Part shown: one piece after another, positions 1-13,700 of the stretch
Layout of the letters: each line of letters begins with the position of its first letter
Numbering within the stretch: position 1 is the stretch's first letter
Position numbers and translations under genes: made by a program
Assembly: GCA_037179385.1 (NCBI GenBank)
Contig: CM074185.1
Coordinates: 48,425,000 to 48,488,999, forward strand
DNA from: Holothuria scabra
Lineage: Eukaryota; Echinodermata; Holothuroidea; Aspidochirotida; Holothuriidae
Direction of reading: 5' to 3'
DNA length: 64,000 bases
Notes under the pieces: model-generated
Told to the model about the DNA's origin: nothing
The model's database searches: none
What the model saw: only the letters and a program-made list of their open reading frames with translations

Positions 1-104
1 TGGACATATGCAAATGCGCATATTAAGCTGAGGCATGCCAACAGACTTTTAGTGGTTGCCAAGTGTGTTAAACAAGCGGGGATTTTTGATGATGTAGTCG
101 TGGA
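1..104 (+). CDS. Candidate upstream exon, partial at window edge
   Basis: Only frame 1 is open across these bases (WTYANAHIKLRHANRLLVV..., ending ...GIFDDVVV plus two bases). It stops at a consensus GTAAGT donor at 105. The phase left (two bases of a codon) is the one the exon starting at 1480 needs. It could be an upstream Sec16 exon. I do not recognise the peptide, so it could also belong to another transcript or be chance. The exon start lies outside the window. Confidence 0.35.
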
Positions 105-1479
105 GTAAGTACTAGCGTCAGTCTGCGTAGCGGCGTTCAAGTCTAGGACTATTTTATGAGTGATCATATCAAGTATATGAAGAAAGTCAATAGAACTGCA
201 TAACGATTATCGTCCTTCAAAAAGAAGACTCCCTACTTGCTTTAAATAGGCTGATTATTCTATTGGAACACCGTCAAGTCGGTGAAATTGGGGAAGTAGT
301 TGAAATTTCCACTTCATGAAAAAGTCAAAATAACTGCGTGGCAGATGAAATGCTGTATAATGTTAGTATTGTTGGTGTGTAAATAGAGAGGCATCACACT
401 GAAGATATTCATAGGCAGGGCCAAGAAAGAAGGCACAAGTTCATTTAACAAACTGAGCAAATCCAGTAATGGAAGCCGTAGGCTTCGATTAAAAAAAAAC
501 AAAAAGAATACAAAATTTAAAAAACCATGAAAATGGTGATGATGAGTGTGTAAGTTGAGGTTAGGTTAGATGGAGTTGTACGGCTCAGTTTTCAACCAAT
601 TGGTTCAAGTCAAGCTGGCCAAGGCCTTTATTCAAGTTGTGGCTCAATGGCTTGTTTTTCTTGCTCCGTTGGTGTAAGTTGAAAGGTCTGGCAGTTTAAG
701 TATGTGCAGTATGAGCATTATAGTACCATGTGCCATTTCTGTCATGAATGGATTTTTTGTGGCATTCACCTAACATAGCAAAAAGTTTAAGCACTCCCTT
801 TATTCTCATATTTTTCATCTCATTTTTTTTTTTTTTTTTTTATAATCTAGGCATTAGTCAGCTTGTAATGAAAGCCATACCAATGTTTCAAGTTTCAAAC
901 ATTCTCTTGCAGGTCAGCAAATCTTATCTGTCATAGGGGTTTAAATCTTTCCTCCCCCAATGAAAAGGAAAAAAAGAATTTGTAGTTTAAGAAAGTTTTA
1001 CATCAGTGATAGTTTGATGCTTTGGTATGGATTGGTTTCAGCCTCTGCCATCCATTGCATCAATGTCAATATAGGTTGGGAGCTAAAAACCTGAACAACT
1101 TTACTGTAGTGTGTCATGTAGAACTTGGAACATCTGCAATGTAATAGAAAATTTGACCACACCAAATGACAGAGGCCACACTTCACTGTCATATGGTCAA
1201 CAGTCTTCATATTCCCTTTGTAGCATTTATGTATGTTTCACTGGAACTTGAAATGCATCCTCCTCTTTGGGAATTTGTCTGGGAAAACTTAATCTTGGCT
1301 TTTCAGAGAGAAAAATGAGAACTACAGTCTACAGTTGTGGCTAGCTTCTGCCTGGTCATGGACATAAGCTCTTTGCCTTTCATCTCTTAGGCCTTGCTTC
1401 TCAGTCTGTACTGTAGTCCTGATTCACCCAGTCGCAGTGGTCATCACCAACTCTTGCTTATTTTGTTATTATATTGCAG
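105..1479 (+). other. Intron or 5' flank upstream of the first supported exon
   Basis: Non-coding as far as I can see. It holds a SINE fragment at 555-672 and A/T tracts. The open frame running back from the 1480 exon crosses the polypyrimidine tract before the TTGCAG acceptor (leucine-rich translation), so that upstream part is not counted as coding. Confidence 0.6.
555..672 (-). mobile_element. tRNA-derived SINE family A, fragment
   Basis: Matches the 3' half of the SINE at 8976-9220 in reverse complement: GGTTAGGTTAGATGGAGTT, TTTTCAACCAATTGGTTC, GGCCAAGGCCTTTATTCA, GTGGCTCAATGGCTTGTTTT. The tRNA-like head is missing. Confidence 0.75.
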
Positions 1480-1721
1480 TTTTTCATCAGATTTCCATCA
1501 TTCTGGAGGTGGAACCCCAGAGCAGTATGGTGCCAATCAGAGCAGAATACCAGATGCATCCAGTTATCAGCAGCAGAGTAGTTTAGGGTATGGGGAACAA
1601 GGAGGAGATGGCAGCTACACTCAAGGATATGGCAGCTATTCTAATGACTATGGAAACTACTCACAGAACTATGGAAGCTACTCTGAAGACATAAGCAGCC
1701 ATACAGAACAAACTCAAACAG
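1480..1721 (+). CDS. SEC16: Sec16 exon: Gly/Ser/Tyr/Gln-rich low-complexity segment
   Basis: Acceptor ATATTGCAG at 1479 and donor AG|GTAGTA at 1722. It encodes about 80 residues with repeated GSY/GNY units ([18 protein letters not shown]). This is prion-like composition, as in the disordered region before the conserved domain of animal Sec16. A second AG at 1490 could serve as an alternative acceptor but would need a different upstream phase. It ends in phase 1, matching the exon at 2639. Confidence 0.85.
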
Positions 1722-4700
1722 GTAGTAATTGACACTTTAACAGAAGGGGGCCCATCCCTCCATACTGAGCTACAGGTTCTATCAACGCTAACTTCTGTGT
1801 TAGAACTGCCAATGTTTGCAAATTATCTTTAGATTCATATTCCAAAGAATAATTTTTACTTGCTTTCCAATCAATGTCTTTGTCCTTATTTATCACTGTC
1901 CAGGTCTATATTCAGAGCTCTACTTACTTTTACAGACTTTACTGGAGATCCCTTTGTTTTGTTCATGTGCAGAGACCACTGTATTCCCATTCTTTGTAAG
2001 CTTAGATACATACACAGTTAAAAATTTCTTCAAGCCTATTCTGTACCCAAAACATGATTATGCATTGGTTTATACATACAGAGCTATTTCAGAATGTAAT
2101 AGTGCAGTGGTTTTGGGGTGAACCCTATATTTATGAAGCAATTTGGTAGGGTAACATTTTTGGCAGCGAAACCATGCTAAGCAAGATTGTTAAGGGAGGT
2201 TTCGGAATAGGATAAAAGAAAAATGGGAGAAAGGCAAGGGGAGGTTTGTTGCGAAATGGGAGTCACTTACTATTCCTTACTGCATTTCATTATGGAGACA
2301 CATGTTTCTTAAAGAAAAACTCAAGTCTTGGTCATGTAAACCATAAACTCTCTTATGGCTCAAATTAACCATGCGCCAACACATTCATTTCTAAATAATT
2401 AAACTTAATGAAGGCGAATCTCGTAAATACCTGTAGTGTATAACAGTTGTGAAAATTTGAGGCTAGTAGCTTCAACATCCATAGAACATAAAACTCTTGA
2501 GCTAGTCTATTAAACTAATTGTGACTTTGAGATGTTCCATAAATCAGTTCGTATTTCCCTAGATGCATTCTGGAAATTATTTCTCTAGGAAGTGTCTAAA
2601 GTCATTTTAAAACTGTTTCATAACTTTCTGTTGCACAGTGTCTCCCCCTCCACCTCAAAGAATGACACCCACCAAGTTTGGCATTGCACATGTTGTGGCA
2701 AGATTTAGTCCTGGTGGTCATTTAATAAAAGTCTTACCTAATACACCTGCTGATGGTATGCCTGCTACAGTGGAGATCCATCGAGTTGAGGTGAGTGGTT
2801 TTAAAAGATTAGAATTCAAAATTTTAAAGTTTTTCATGAACAATGTCACATTTTCCAAATTTAAAAATAAGTTTCATGTCATGCACCAGTACTTTTTCAA
2901 AAAGTGTCAGGTTTTCTTTGAGGTTTTGTTTCATCAGACCTCCACTACACCCCATTATTACCCATTGTTTGTTGTTGGTTAGCAGGCCATTGCTGCAGTT
3001 TCTGTGAGATCAACATTTGAATCTCACCTGATGACTCCATCTTGACATGTACTGCTTCTGTTGTTTGCACAGACACAAGAGAATATGAACAGTTGCCGGG
3101 GTCGAGCAATCCCTTATATTAATGCAAACACTGGCTAGAACATCAGTCTTCATTTGGTTTGGCTAGACATTTTGATTTATGCTTTGTGCTATGTGCTCAT
3201 ACTGCAAAAAGATAAGGGAATGTAGATGTGCTGAGCTTTCTTTGTATATCCCACCATGTACCCCCACAATTCCATGCAACAATGAATTACCAAACTTGCT
3301 TATTCTCAAATTCAGTTTATCACTGCAACATTCTTGTCATAACGTTTTGTCAAGTTGGATGATGATTGAATTTTATTTTATCAATTGGGTATTTTTTTGT
3401 AGGACATGTTGGAAGAGGCAGAGGATGACCATGTTATAGAAATGAAATCTTTTCCTGGACCTCTTATACGGTAAGATTTTGTGGATGTATTATTTTCTTC
3501 AGTGTAACTGCCAATATTTCTTGATTATGTGTTCTTTTGTCTTGGACTGACAATTTGAAATCATCAACAATATGACAGAACCCCCAGTCTCCAGTCAGCC
3601 ACCCTCTTCATATGGGTTTTAGCAATTCATCCCCAATCCACAGAAATCATCAGTTGGCACAGCTCTTTGATGGATAGCAAGTGCAACAAATGCCTGGTAC
3701 TGTAGCTCATGATACACATCATGTCCTGTAGTTTTATGTGTAGTAGATTAGTAGTGTTTTGATTACACATAAGGGTCCTTTATCTTGCCCTGATCCGATA
3801 AAATGAGATTGTGTCTGGATGAGGATGAGTTTGAGACAGTCGTGGGAGAAGCTTGGGTAAATAACTTAAGAGAATTGGAACTGTTTGGGGTGAGAGTATG
3901 AGACCTTCAGTCTAGTAGTATGTACTGTACCCATGGAATTTCTGTTAATAAGCTTTCTGCATTACACATAGCCAGTTTTTTAATGCCATTTTCTGGTGGT
4001 CCTGTGCTTGTGGAGTGTCAGTTAGAATGCATTCAGTGTAGGAGGTTCTAGTTGCACAATGCCTATCTTGTGGATTCTTCGTCTGTTATACCTTAAAACT
4101 GCTAAACCTCCCCACTCTATTTTTAGCATAAGAGGTTTTCAGGTATTACAAAACTTACCAATGCCACGCAGATATTTTTAGAAGAAAGTTTGCTTCTTAA
4201 CACATTAATGTAAATGAAAAGTCATACCATGGATAATTTTAGAATCAGAAGTTATGCAGCGATATTTCTTAAGGTAATTGCATTCTCAAAAAAAGCTTTT
4301 TCATCAGTGAAGTGTCATCAGTTTCTGCTCCTGAATCTTTTCTAGTTACGCATGATTAGGTTTTGCTTTCAGGGACAATATCAAATTTCATTCATTTGTG
4401 GCAATGTATGCACTCAATGGAATTGTGCAAAGTGCTAGTATCAATTAATTAACTCTCACCATCTTTGCTGTAAATGTGGGTAACTCAGAGTCTGATCATG
4501 TTCAACAAAGTTTTGTTGATTTCGTCTCATAACTTGTTTGACAAAATACAATATCCGGCTGGCACATGTGTACCCAGTCATCTTGCAAACTTTATTCATC
4601 ATCTCTCACACCTTTAAGATGTTGTCATATACCCATCAAAACATTCAATAAAATTTGTTGTTTCTGTGCTTTGTAGAGGGGAAACTCACAAGTCAGATGT

Positions 4701-7700
4701 CATTCAGTTTGCCACAAAGAAAGCCAGAGATGCCTCATCTAGCACCTCCCTTTCAGACAGAGCTTCTGTGGCCCTTCTTTGGGAGCTGATGGAACTACTC
4801 TGTAGGCAAAATGGGGTGAGTTTTTTATCATTTAGTCCAATCTCCTAAAAATCTATTTCTTTTTTCATGTTAATTAAAATAAAAATGAAAAAATAAACAC
4901 AGGAGGAGAACTAATGGTTATGGAACTTCTTCAAAGTTTATTAAGATTTGCTATGTTTTGATATTGCCAGTAATGTGAAAATTAACCCCTATTGCTTCAA
5001 AATATAACTATTTATCTGCTACATCTTTTCCAAAATAATGTCCTCTGTTTGCTCTCTTAGCTCATATTGAAGACTTTGACGTTGCTAAACTAGAATGGCA
5101 TGTAGGGGCGTGCAGGGGTGTAAGTAACTAGAACAATAAGCTATGTTTTGGCAAAATTGAAAAGCATGTTCAAATAAGTTCACCATGTGAAGGGTTAAGC
5201 AAGTGGTTTTTGTGATTTTCTTTTCTTTTCTTTTATTTCTTCTTTAGTCTGTTTTAGAGACAGATATATCAGAGCTTCTTCTTAAGGATCACCCAGTGGA
5301 CAGTAGTGAAGAACCTAAGGAAGAAGAAGAATCATTAAAAGAAAGCAACAAACCTGCTGCCAGGAATATTCAGAAAGACACTGAACAATTCAGGAAATTA
5401 TTACTTTATGGAAGGAAAAAGGTAGAAAGTTGTTTCAAGTCCTAGTGGCTCTGTACGTCGATAACAGGTATCTTTCATAGTTTGAGAAGTAAAGGTGTTT
5501 GATGTCTCCAAATGTAAAGATCTGTTTCACCCCTCTTCTAAACTTCCTGTTGCACTTGTATATCCTACCTAGTAGCAACTAGACCCTGGTATACAAGTAA
5601 AGGATTTGGGGGAAGCTGTTTCTCTCCCTCCAGTACCTTGTTGCTGTTGACCTGGAACTTATTGAAATCTGAAGGATTTGTGGGTGTGGTGCATTCAACG
5701 TCTGGAAGCATAAGGCTTCCTCTTCATACAGACTTTCTCTGGGAGATAACCTTTTTCACAACTAAATTCTGCTTAAATTGCTATAAAGGTCAATCCATGC
5801 ATAAGAACTGCTCTTGCATGGTTTTGTTCCCACTATAGCTCGAGACTGCATTAAAAAAAAAACTTCCGAAAACATGAAGAAGTAGTCTGCTTCACACCCC
5901 TACTTACAGTACCTCCTATTACACTTGTAATCCCACATACCAACAACTAGACCCTGGTAAACAAATAGCACAGTGTAGATGGACTTGACCACAGTCTTGG
6001 GTGAATCAAACCATGAAGTCTGCTCTTCTGTTTCAGTGCTATGCATCCCTCGTGTGTAAATATAACATCAAAAACTGTGTACCAACTGAATCTGTGCTGA
6101 GCACTTGTGTGTATGGTGTGTATGTCTGCCTTAGGACAGAGTTTCTCAAGGTTTAACACCATGGACTGTCAGTATTTTTGCATCTCCTTATCTTCATTGT
6201 GTTTTTCTACATGTCTGGTTTTTGTCTGATGTCATTTTCATAGGCAAGATAAAAATACAATAATCGCCCAGTAAAATAATAACATTTAATATTATTTGGC
6301 AAGTGTGATAAACAAATCATGTGCCATGCATAATGAGTGCAAGGGAATGTGATATTGAGTTTAAAGCATGCAGTGTACTAAGGTGTATGCAAAGTGCTTC
6401 GAACATTAACCTTTGAGGGAGCACTATTATAATGCACATGTCTATAGTTGTTTAACTTTGTCCATTAACACACGCCAGTATTTTATTTTAAAAGCAAGAA
6501 AAAGAAAAAGAAAACAAAAAAACATTAGTTTGCAAATTACCCAGCTGAAACAGCACAAGCAAGATTGAACTGGAGCTGTCCAAGATGAGTCTGTTTTTCT
6601 GCTACCATAAATGTATTTTGGGATGACACATGGTCAACTTACTGTATCGGACCAATGAAAGTTGAGATAGATCTGACAAAGTAGGAATGAACACACAGAG
6701 TAACCTGAGGGAATATGTCCAAGTGTTTGTGTGGTACCTCTCAAATTGTTCCAAACAGACAGCAAAGTACATTACCAACCATGGTTTCATTCTACATCCA
6801 TATCGAATTTCTTGAAACTTTTTGAAAATATTAACCAATCATGAAAGATGATTTTGAAAATAGTCCGTTGACCTTGGAAGTGTTTGTTTGCATCTTATGA
6901 CATTTATTTTCTCTTTAATTTGTAGGAAAGCTTGGAGTTTGCAATGAAAGCAGGTTTATGGGGTCATGCGTTATTACTAGCAGGAAAGATGGATGCAAGG
7001 ACTCATGCAAGTGTGATGACAAGATTTGCAAATAGCTTGGAAATGAATGACCCTCTGCAAACTCTTTACCAATTGATGTCTGACAGACAACCTGCAGCAG
7101 TAACGGTGAGAGTTATGTAAAATGATATGAAAATAGCTGAGATATCAGTAAGATGTAGGAATGAACAGCAAAGTTGTCCTGCTCTAATTGTATGTCACAA
7201 TTTATTGTTCCTGTCTCTTATTATAACAGAGGAAATAATTGATTGAACAATGACAGCATGTCATCATCCATTAACTACTTTAAAAAATTTAAAAAAAAGT
7301 GTTTCCTTGAAGCATCTTATCATTTCAAAATAAAGCTGTATGCACACAGTATCTTGAGGACAGTGGTATTTTTGAAGTCCGATGAGGAAAAACATACAAT
7401 GACAAAAACAGATCTTCCTTGAAATTAACATGAAATGCTGCTTCTTACTTAAGCAATAGGTCTCATATTACATTTCTAGAATTGGTATATATAGACTCTA
7501 CTCTTTACCTAAGCAGCATTGGTGCACTTTAGGGTTCAATACTCCATCCCCTCCTTCAATCAACCAATTGGTTCAGTTAGAAACAGAACTGTAAAATCTA
7601 GTCAAATTATCTATAATCAAGGGTTTCAAAATTTCAGTGCTATACATCACCCTCCTGCATTTTATCAGTAATAGCTCAAGAGAAATTGTGTCTATACTTT

Positions 7701-10700
7701 GCAGACCAGAGAAGTTTGAGGGACTTCAAAAAATAAACATACTTATATTTTGTATCATAGAGTTGTGCAGATGAGAAGTGGGGTGACTGGCGCCCTCATT
7801 TGGCAATGGTGCTTTCAAATCTACGTTCTTCTGATTCTGAACTTGGGATCAAAAGTATCACAGCACTTGGCGATTCTTTAGGTAAGATTATCCATGAGAG
7901 TTAAGTGGTAGTGACTAATTCCTTTTGCCATTTGTCTTTTTTACATAGATTGGAACTCATTGGATTGATATTGATTATTTTATGAGGAGTTTGAAGAAGG
8001 AAATGATTGCTGAATTTTTGATAACCTCATAATCATTTGTCCCTTTGTGTGGTAACTTTATGTGTTTTTTTTTATTTTTATGGACTCAATAGAATGTACA
8101 TTTTGATACCCATTCAAGCCCTAGCAAGACCATCCTCTCTTAAATGTACAATATATGTACATACATGAAACCTTCACAGCAACATTTTTTGTTGGAGGAG
8201 TTGCAAGCGTGTCAATCAAGTATAGATGGCCATTACCCACTGATTGTCTTTGAAGACATTGGTTATGATTGGTGACTTACCTTATGTCCATTAATTTTTT
8301 TTTTGGTTTTGAATTAGTAATAAATTATTTTTTTAGAGTAACTTAGACCATTTACATCAACAGGTGTTATAGAACCATGGAATTAATATCCATCTTCACC
8401 ATGCTCTGTAAAAATTTTCACAGGAAGGAAATTGACTCACCTACCAACTCAGTAGATCTCTTGTCACTGAAGATTTATTTTTCACTGCGCCGAGCATTTT
8501 TGGTTACCTACAGTAGTACAACTCAAGGGTCCCATGTACAGATATAATTTAAAATTAACCAGTCTAATAATGCATAAGTAGAGTTAACCAGTTCTAAAAA
8601 CAGCACCTACATGGCTCTGTTTTCAATATAACTTAAAAGCAAGTGATATGATTATTGCTCATAAATACAAAATGGTATATTCATGCAATTTAGTCCAGCC
8701 ATCTTATTTGTTAGAGTTTAAAGTGAAATGATTTAAAACATCACCTTTAAATTCTTTTTTCCAGCTACAAGGGGACTCCTTTTTGCCTCTCATTTCTGCT
8801 ATCTGATGGCTCAGGTTGGGTTTGGATCATACACCCATAAATCAACCAAGATAGTTCTTTTAGGATCAAGTCACAGGTAAGATTATGACCTTGGTCTCTC
8901 TCACTCATACCCTTTCTTATCTAGAACCTTCTCCCCTAGTGTCCTGGCATTCTCCCTTGAATGGCCTGAACACTCACAGCATGGTTTAGTGGTTAGAGCA
9001 TCAGACTGGCAGTGGGGAGGTCTGTAGTTCGAGTCCTGGCCGGGTCATTACAAAGACTTTAAAATAGCAACCTACTGCCATTGTGCTGGGTGCTCAGCAC
9101 AAGCAAAGGAGTAGGGGAAACAAGCCAGTGTGCCACAACTGGAAAAAAGGCAGTGGCCCGCTCAATTTGTTGCTCGAACTGGTTGGAAACTGGGCTGTAA
9201 AACTCCATCTAACCTAACCCTTGAATGTCCTCTAGGTTACCAGTCACTTCCTTTGTTTTAGTCAGATAACATAATAATGTCACATGACTCTAAAAGAGCC
9301 AGTCATGACATAAGATAGTCTTCTACTCTGCTTCATGTAGGGGTGACTGCATTTCCCACTAAAAGTCATGTTATGCCTGTTGCTGTTGTAAGGTTTTTAT
9401 GCCCATCACTGGTCATGTGTAAAAGATCCTTAGATACTTACTTTAAATTGTGGAATATAATAGTTTCCATCTTTATGGGTCATTCAAATGATTTTCTGAC
9501 GTTTCAGATTGTTGATGGTATATGGGAAACAATACCACCTAATTATTTACTGGATAGCAGACATCATAGGTTATTTTGCCCTTGACCCCCTCCCTTAAAT
9601 TATTTCAATATTCTGTTGTTGAGTTGCAAGGTTTGGCTCGTATTCCCCCTGGCCTGTTGCCTATGTTAATGTGTGTCAACTGAAGGCAAGTCGACCATGA
9701 TGTTTGAGACATGTGAGTGTGATGGCACACCATCTCTCACCTCAGATCACCGTGAAGGGAGTAAGTTTTTTCCATACCTAGATGAAGATTTGGAGCTCAT
9801 ATAAATCTATTATAGCTCAATACAACTGCACACCTACCACAGACCTTAATTCTTGAAATGTGATTTGTAGCACACTTGCCTTTCTTTGTGTAGTTCTTAT
9901 TCGAAGTCTTTGGATATACAATGTATGTTTTTCCTCTTATTTTTACCATTGCCAGTTTACCATTCAAAGATTTTGCCACCAGCACAGCCATACAGCTCAC
10001 AGAAGTCTATGAATATGCTCAACTCCTTGGAAACAAACATTATCTGCTGCCAAATTTTCAAGCTTACAAATTTCTGTATGCTACAAGACTAGCAGAGCAT
10101 GGAATGCTAGACCAGGTGAGTGCGATATCTTTATATGAGCTTGCTATGTGGTGCATTCTTTGTGACAGAGGACTGATCCATTGTTACAGAGGACTGATCC
10201 ATTGCGCATCACTTTTGTTTAATGTGTTCAAGGAGGTATTATGTTTAGGATAGGCACCATACCTTTCTGTGTTACTGAAGGATGCATGATGAATGTGAAG
10301 TAGAGGACTTTCTGGTGTAACTTTCAAAGAAGCTAGAAAGGAAAATAAAAGACATACATGCCACCCTAGACAGTTACAGTCATCCATTTGCTTCTAGCCC
10401 CCCTCACAGCCATCTAAAACTCATTCTGTTCCAGAAACAATCCGTGTTTGTTGCTTCAGGGTTAGTATCCAATTCCCTAATGTGTAATCAAAGCACTGTC
10501 AGTATTATTCATGCTGTGTAGTGTGAGCTCAGTACTCCTCATTTTTTCGTACAAATATTATGTCCAAATTTTATGTCAATCAAAGAGCTGTTTCAATTGA
10601 GAATTGTTGAAGACTCCTGGTAAAATCATAGTTTGGGATGATGAACTACTGCCTTTATTGTATTTGCATAATATAAATACAGTTTATTTATTTTATTTTT

Positions 10701-13700
10701 GATAGTGGTCATGATATAATGGCATTAGTTATCAGTTTTTGTTCACTTTAAATGTGAATTTATTTCCATATGTGTCTTTTCAGGCCTTGCGCTACTGTGA
10801 AGTTATTGCTGGATCAGTGCAGTATAAGCCGGAGCATTACAGTGCAACTCTGGTGGAGCAAGTATGTGAGGTGAGTTTAAGTATCACTTTTAGCGATTCA
10901 AACAGACCCTCCAAACTGTTATAGAAAATATGCAGTGGCAGCCACAAAATGTCAAAATGGGGGGGGGGGGGAGAGGCAGGGGGGAAAATTATGGGTAAAG
11001 GATAATGTTTTGGGCACAAAAATTTTCAGATGCAGTGCAAAACCGAGCTCAAAGCAGGGGGTAGGGTTCTGGCTCTGAGGTTTTATCATATGTCTGTATG
11101 AAAAATTACGTTTCTCTAGAGAGATTTTTTGGGTTAACCCAATTGCTATGTGATCTAAGTTAGGGGGAGGGGCTGTGGGGGCAAGGTCAAATATGGGGGG
11201 GGGGAATTCCCCCTCTGGCAACACTTTAACACTGCCACTGAAAATAAACAAGCATGTTGCAAATCTTGTCATATTGGGATACTTCTAAAGACAACTACAA
11301 ATGGAAGTAAAACTGCAGTCACCCTACAACAAATTCAGATCGGATTCTTATCTGAATTTTCTGAGTTTTTATTTATTAAGATATTTTCCATCTCTGGCTG
11401 TAAAGAGCCCAAAATTTGTCAACCAGTGTAAATGTATGATTTGCAACAGAGGTTTTTGAAAAGGAAATGTTTCCTTCATATTTTTAGTGATGTCACACCG
11501 AGTGACAATTTTTATGGGGTACACATAGTCTGATAAAAGCTGTCTGTCAATGTGATGTCACAAAGTAGTATAAATTCATTTTTTTCATCTTGTGATGCAA
11601 ATCATATATGTACATATGTTGGCCAAGTTGGGGTTCTTCCCCACCAGGGACGGAGAAGATTTTTGTAAAAACTCATCAAAATTAGATGGGTATTTTATTT
11701 GATGTAGTGTGATGGAGGCTAAAAGCTATTAGTTATTGGCCACAAATTCAATAATATATTTTCATGTGATGAAAAAAAACCATGCATTAAGATGATGAGG
11801 TATACTAGTAATGATTGAGGTGACTGAATTTATCATTTATAGGAAAATTTTAACCCAAAAGTGAAAGAAATAGAAAATGTATTTTTCCTTTTTCCTTCTT
11901 AGCTTCTCACCTGTGAGTAGGTGTAAGTGAATGTGCTTGCATTGAGGGAACCTGACAATGCAAAACTGGTTTCCAACTTATTTCTATCTGGTTAACTCAT
12001 TATTGTTAATGATTGAGTGATAAAAAAATAATGAGTGATGTATCTTCCCTAAAAGTTTAAAATCTTTTCTTTTATCACAGCTGGCTGATAAATTGAAATA
12101 TCATGACACACAATACTATGATGGGCTGCAAATTACAGAACCTCAGTGGCTGATGGCACTTAAAGAAATTCTTGCTCAGCTAAAGGTAAGGTGTGCAAGA
12201 AAAAATGTATTTCATATAATCTACCAAAAGTCGTGGTGTAAGTGGACATTTTGGTGGATGGATTTGTATAGAAGCTACCAAAAACTCTTTCCAAACAGTG
12301 GTACAACAAATTTCAGCTAGAGTTTTAATATGTGTTGCTTTTGTCAGTGGCATTTTACTGTTGCAGGAAAAGATGGACAACAAAAATGTATCCCATGATC
12401 CCATGTAATTGCTATTTGTAAATAGTTATTTAGTCTAGGTTTGGTTGTGGTGTGTTTGGCTTACAAAAGTCCATGTTCCAGCTAAGAAGAGATGAAGTGT
12501 TTGTAAAAAATGGTTTAGATATGTCACGAGGGGTTAGATTCCTGGGCAAGGGGGGGGGGGTTGTCTTTTTGAAGACTTAGAAAATGCAAACTAATGTCCT
12601 TGTGCTTTGTGATCAGCATAACCAGTGAACCACAACTGCAAAAGTAAGCTGTGGCCAGCGGGACTTAAATCAATTGGTTAGAAACCTCATGTAAGCAACT
12701 TTTCCACTCACAAGGAGTGGAAGTGCCATTTCTTGTCTGTCTAGTCCAGAAGTTGAAATATGTATTATTTAAAACCTTTGCGGAGTTTATTATATACACA
12801 ACAACTAAAAAGCACTTCAGATTGACTTTGAATTAATCTGAGTTAGGTTAATGTGTTGGGATCTAACATTTGATTAGTCCTTCTGGTAGCAATCAGTTTT
12901 TAGGTGGCTTTAAAAGTAATTGTGGTTGGTTAGTATAACTTAGACAAAAAGTGGCAAAAAGTTCCATCATCAAGAACAACATCAGTAAGCAGTATGTGAA
13001 GCTGTGCACCAATGGGAATCTTGGAGGCAGTCTCAATTAGCGAATTGAATTTCATTTGGGATTCCAATTGAAAAACTGTCACAAACTTGTCAAACCTCTA
13101 AGTTCTTCAAAAGCCCTCTGATGGAATACATAGCTTAGTGGATCACCATCTTTATTCTTCTCTTAGTGAAAAGCAATTACTTAGTTAATTTCATATATAA
13201 TTTATCATAAGGTATTACATTTTCATGACATAAGTATTGTTCATGTATATTATTCATCCTGTTTTACAGGATGGGACGATACAACCTCCATCAAAGTCTG
13301 ACACACCCATGCCATGGGTAGAATCATACTCTAATCTTAGTACCATTGGTGGTGAAAGCAGCGAGGACCAGACGCCATCTGCTGATGGACAACCTCATTA
13401 CCCACCAGTGGATTACAACCAGCCATACCAGGATCAAAACCAGTATTACCAGGATCAAAACAACCAGCAGTGGGAGTACCAGAATCAATACCAGGGACAA
13501 GATGCTGCAGAACAGGCAGGGGGTATGTATGGTAGAACTCTGTTAGATGAGGGGGAGGGTTGCTGAATATGCAGGAGCATGTGTGGTGGTATTAGATCAG
13601 GGAGGAGGTGCTGCCAAACAGGCAGGGGGTATGTATGGGAGAATTCTGTGCACTAATTCAATAGGCTTGAGCCATCAGCACTGATGGGCTCTAGTTTCAA

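Larger units (their letters stand above)
2791..8764 (+). other. Introns between conserved-domain exons
   Basis: Introns 2791-3402, 3471-4676, 4816-5247, 5422-6925, 7106-7760 and 7882-8764. Apart from an F3 repeat copy near 3766-3911 I see nothing to annotate. The open frames in them are short and lack protein-like composition. Confidence 0.7.
10871..13269 (+). other. Introns with a MITE and a SINE fragment
   Basis: Two introns, 10871-12080 and 12186-13269, around the exon at 12081-12185. They hold the hAT-like MITE (10933-11240) and the SINE fragment (12596-12720). The remainder is AT-rich sequence in which I see no gene or further exon. Confidence 0.65.

Noticed and set aside
1394..1479. 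Upstream extension of the first exon's open frame
   Set aside because: It reads through the polypyrimidine tract (leucine-rich) before a good TTGCAG acceptor, so it is intron that happens to be open.
8976..9050. Possible functional tRNA gene
   Set aside because: A and B boxes are present, but it continues into a body shared with four other loci. It is a SINE head.
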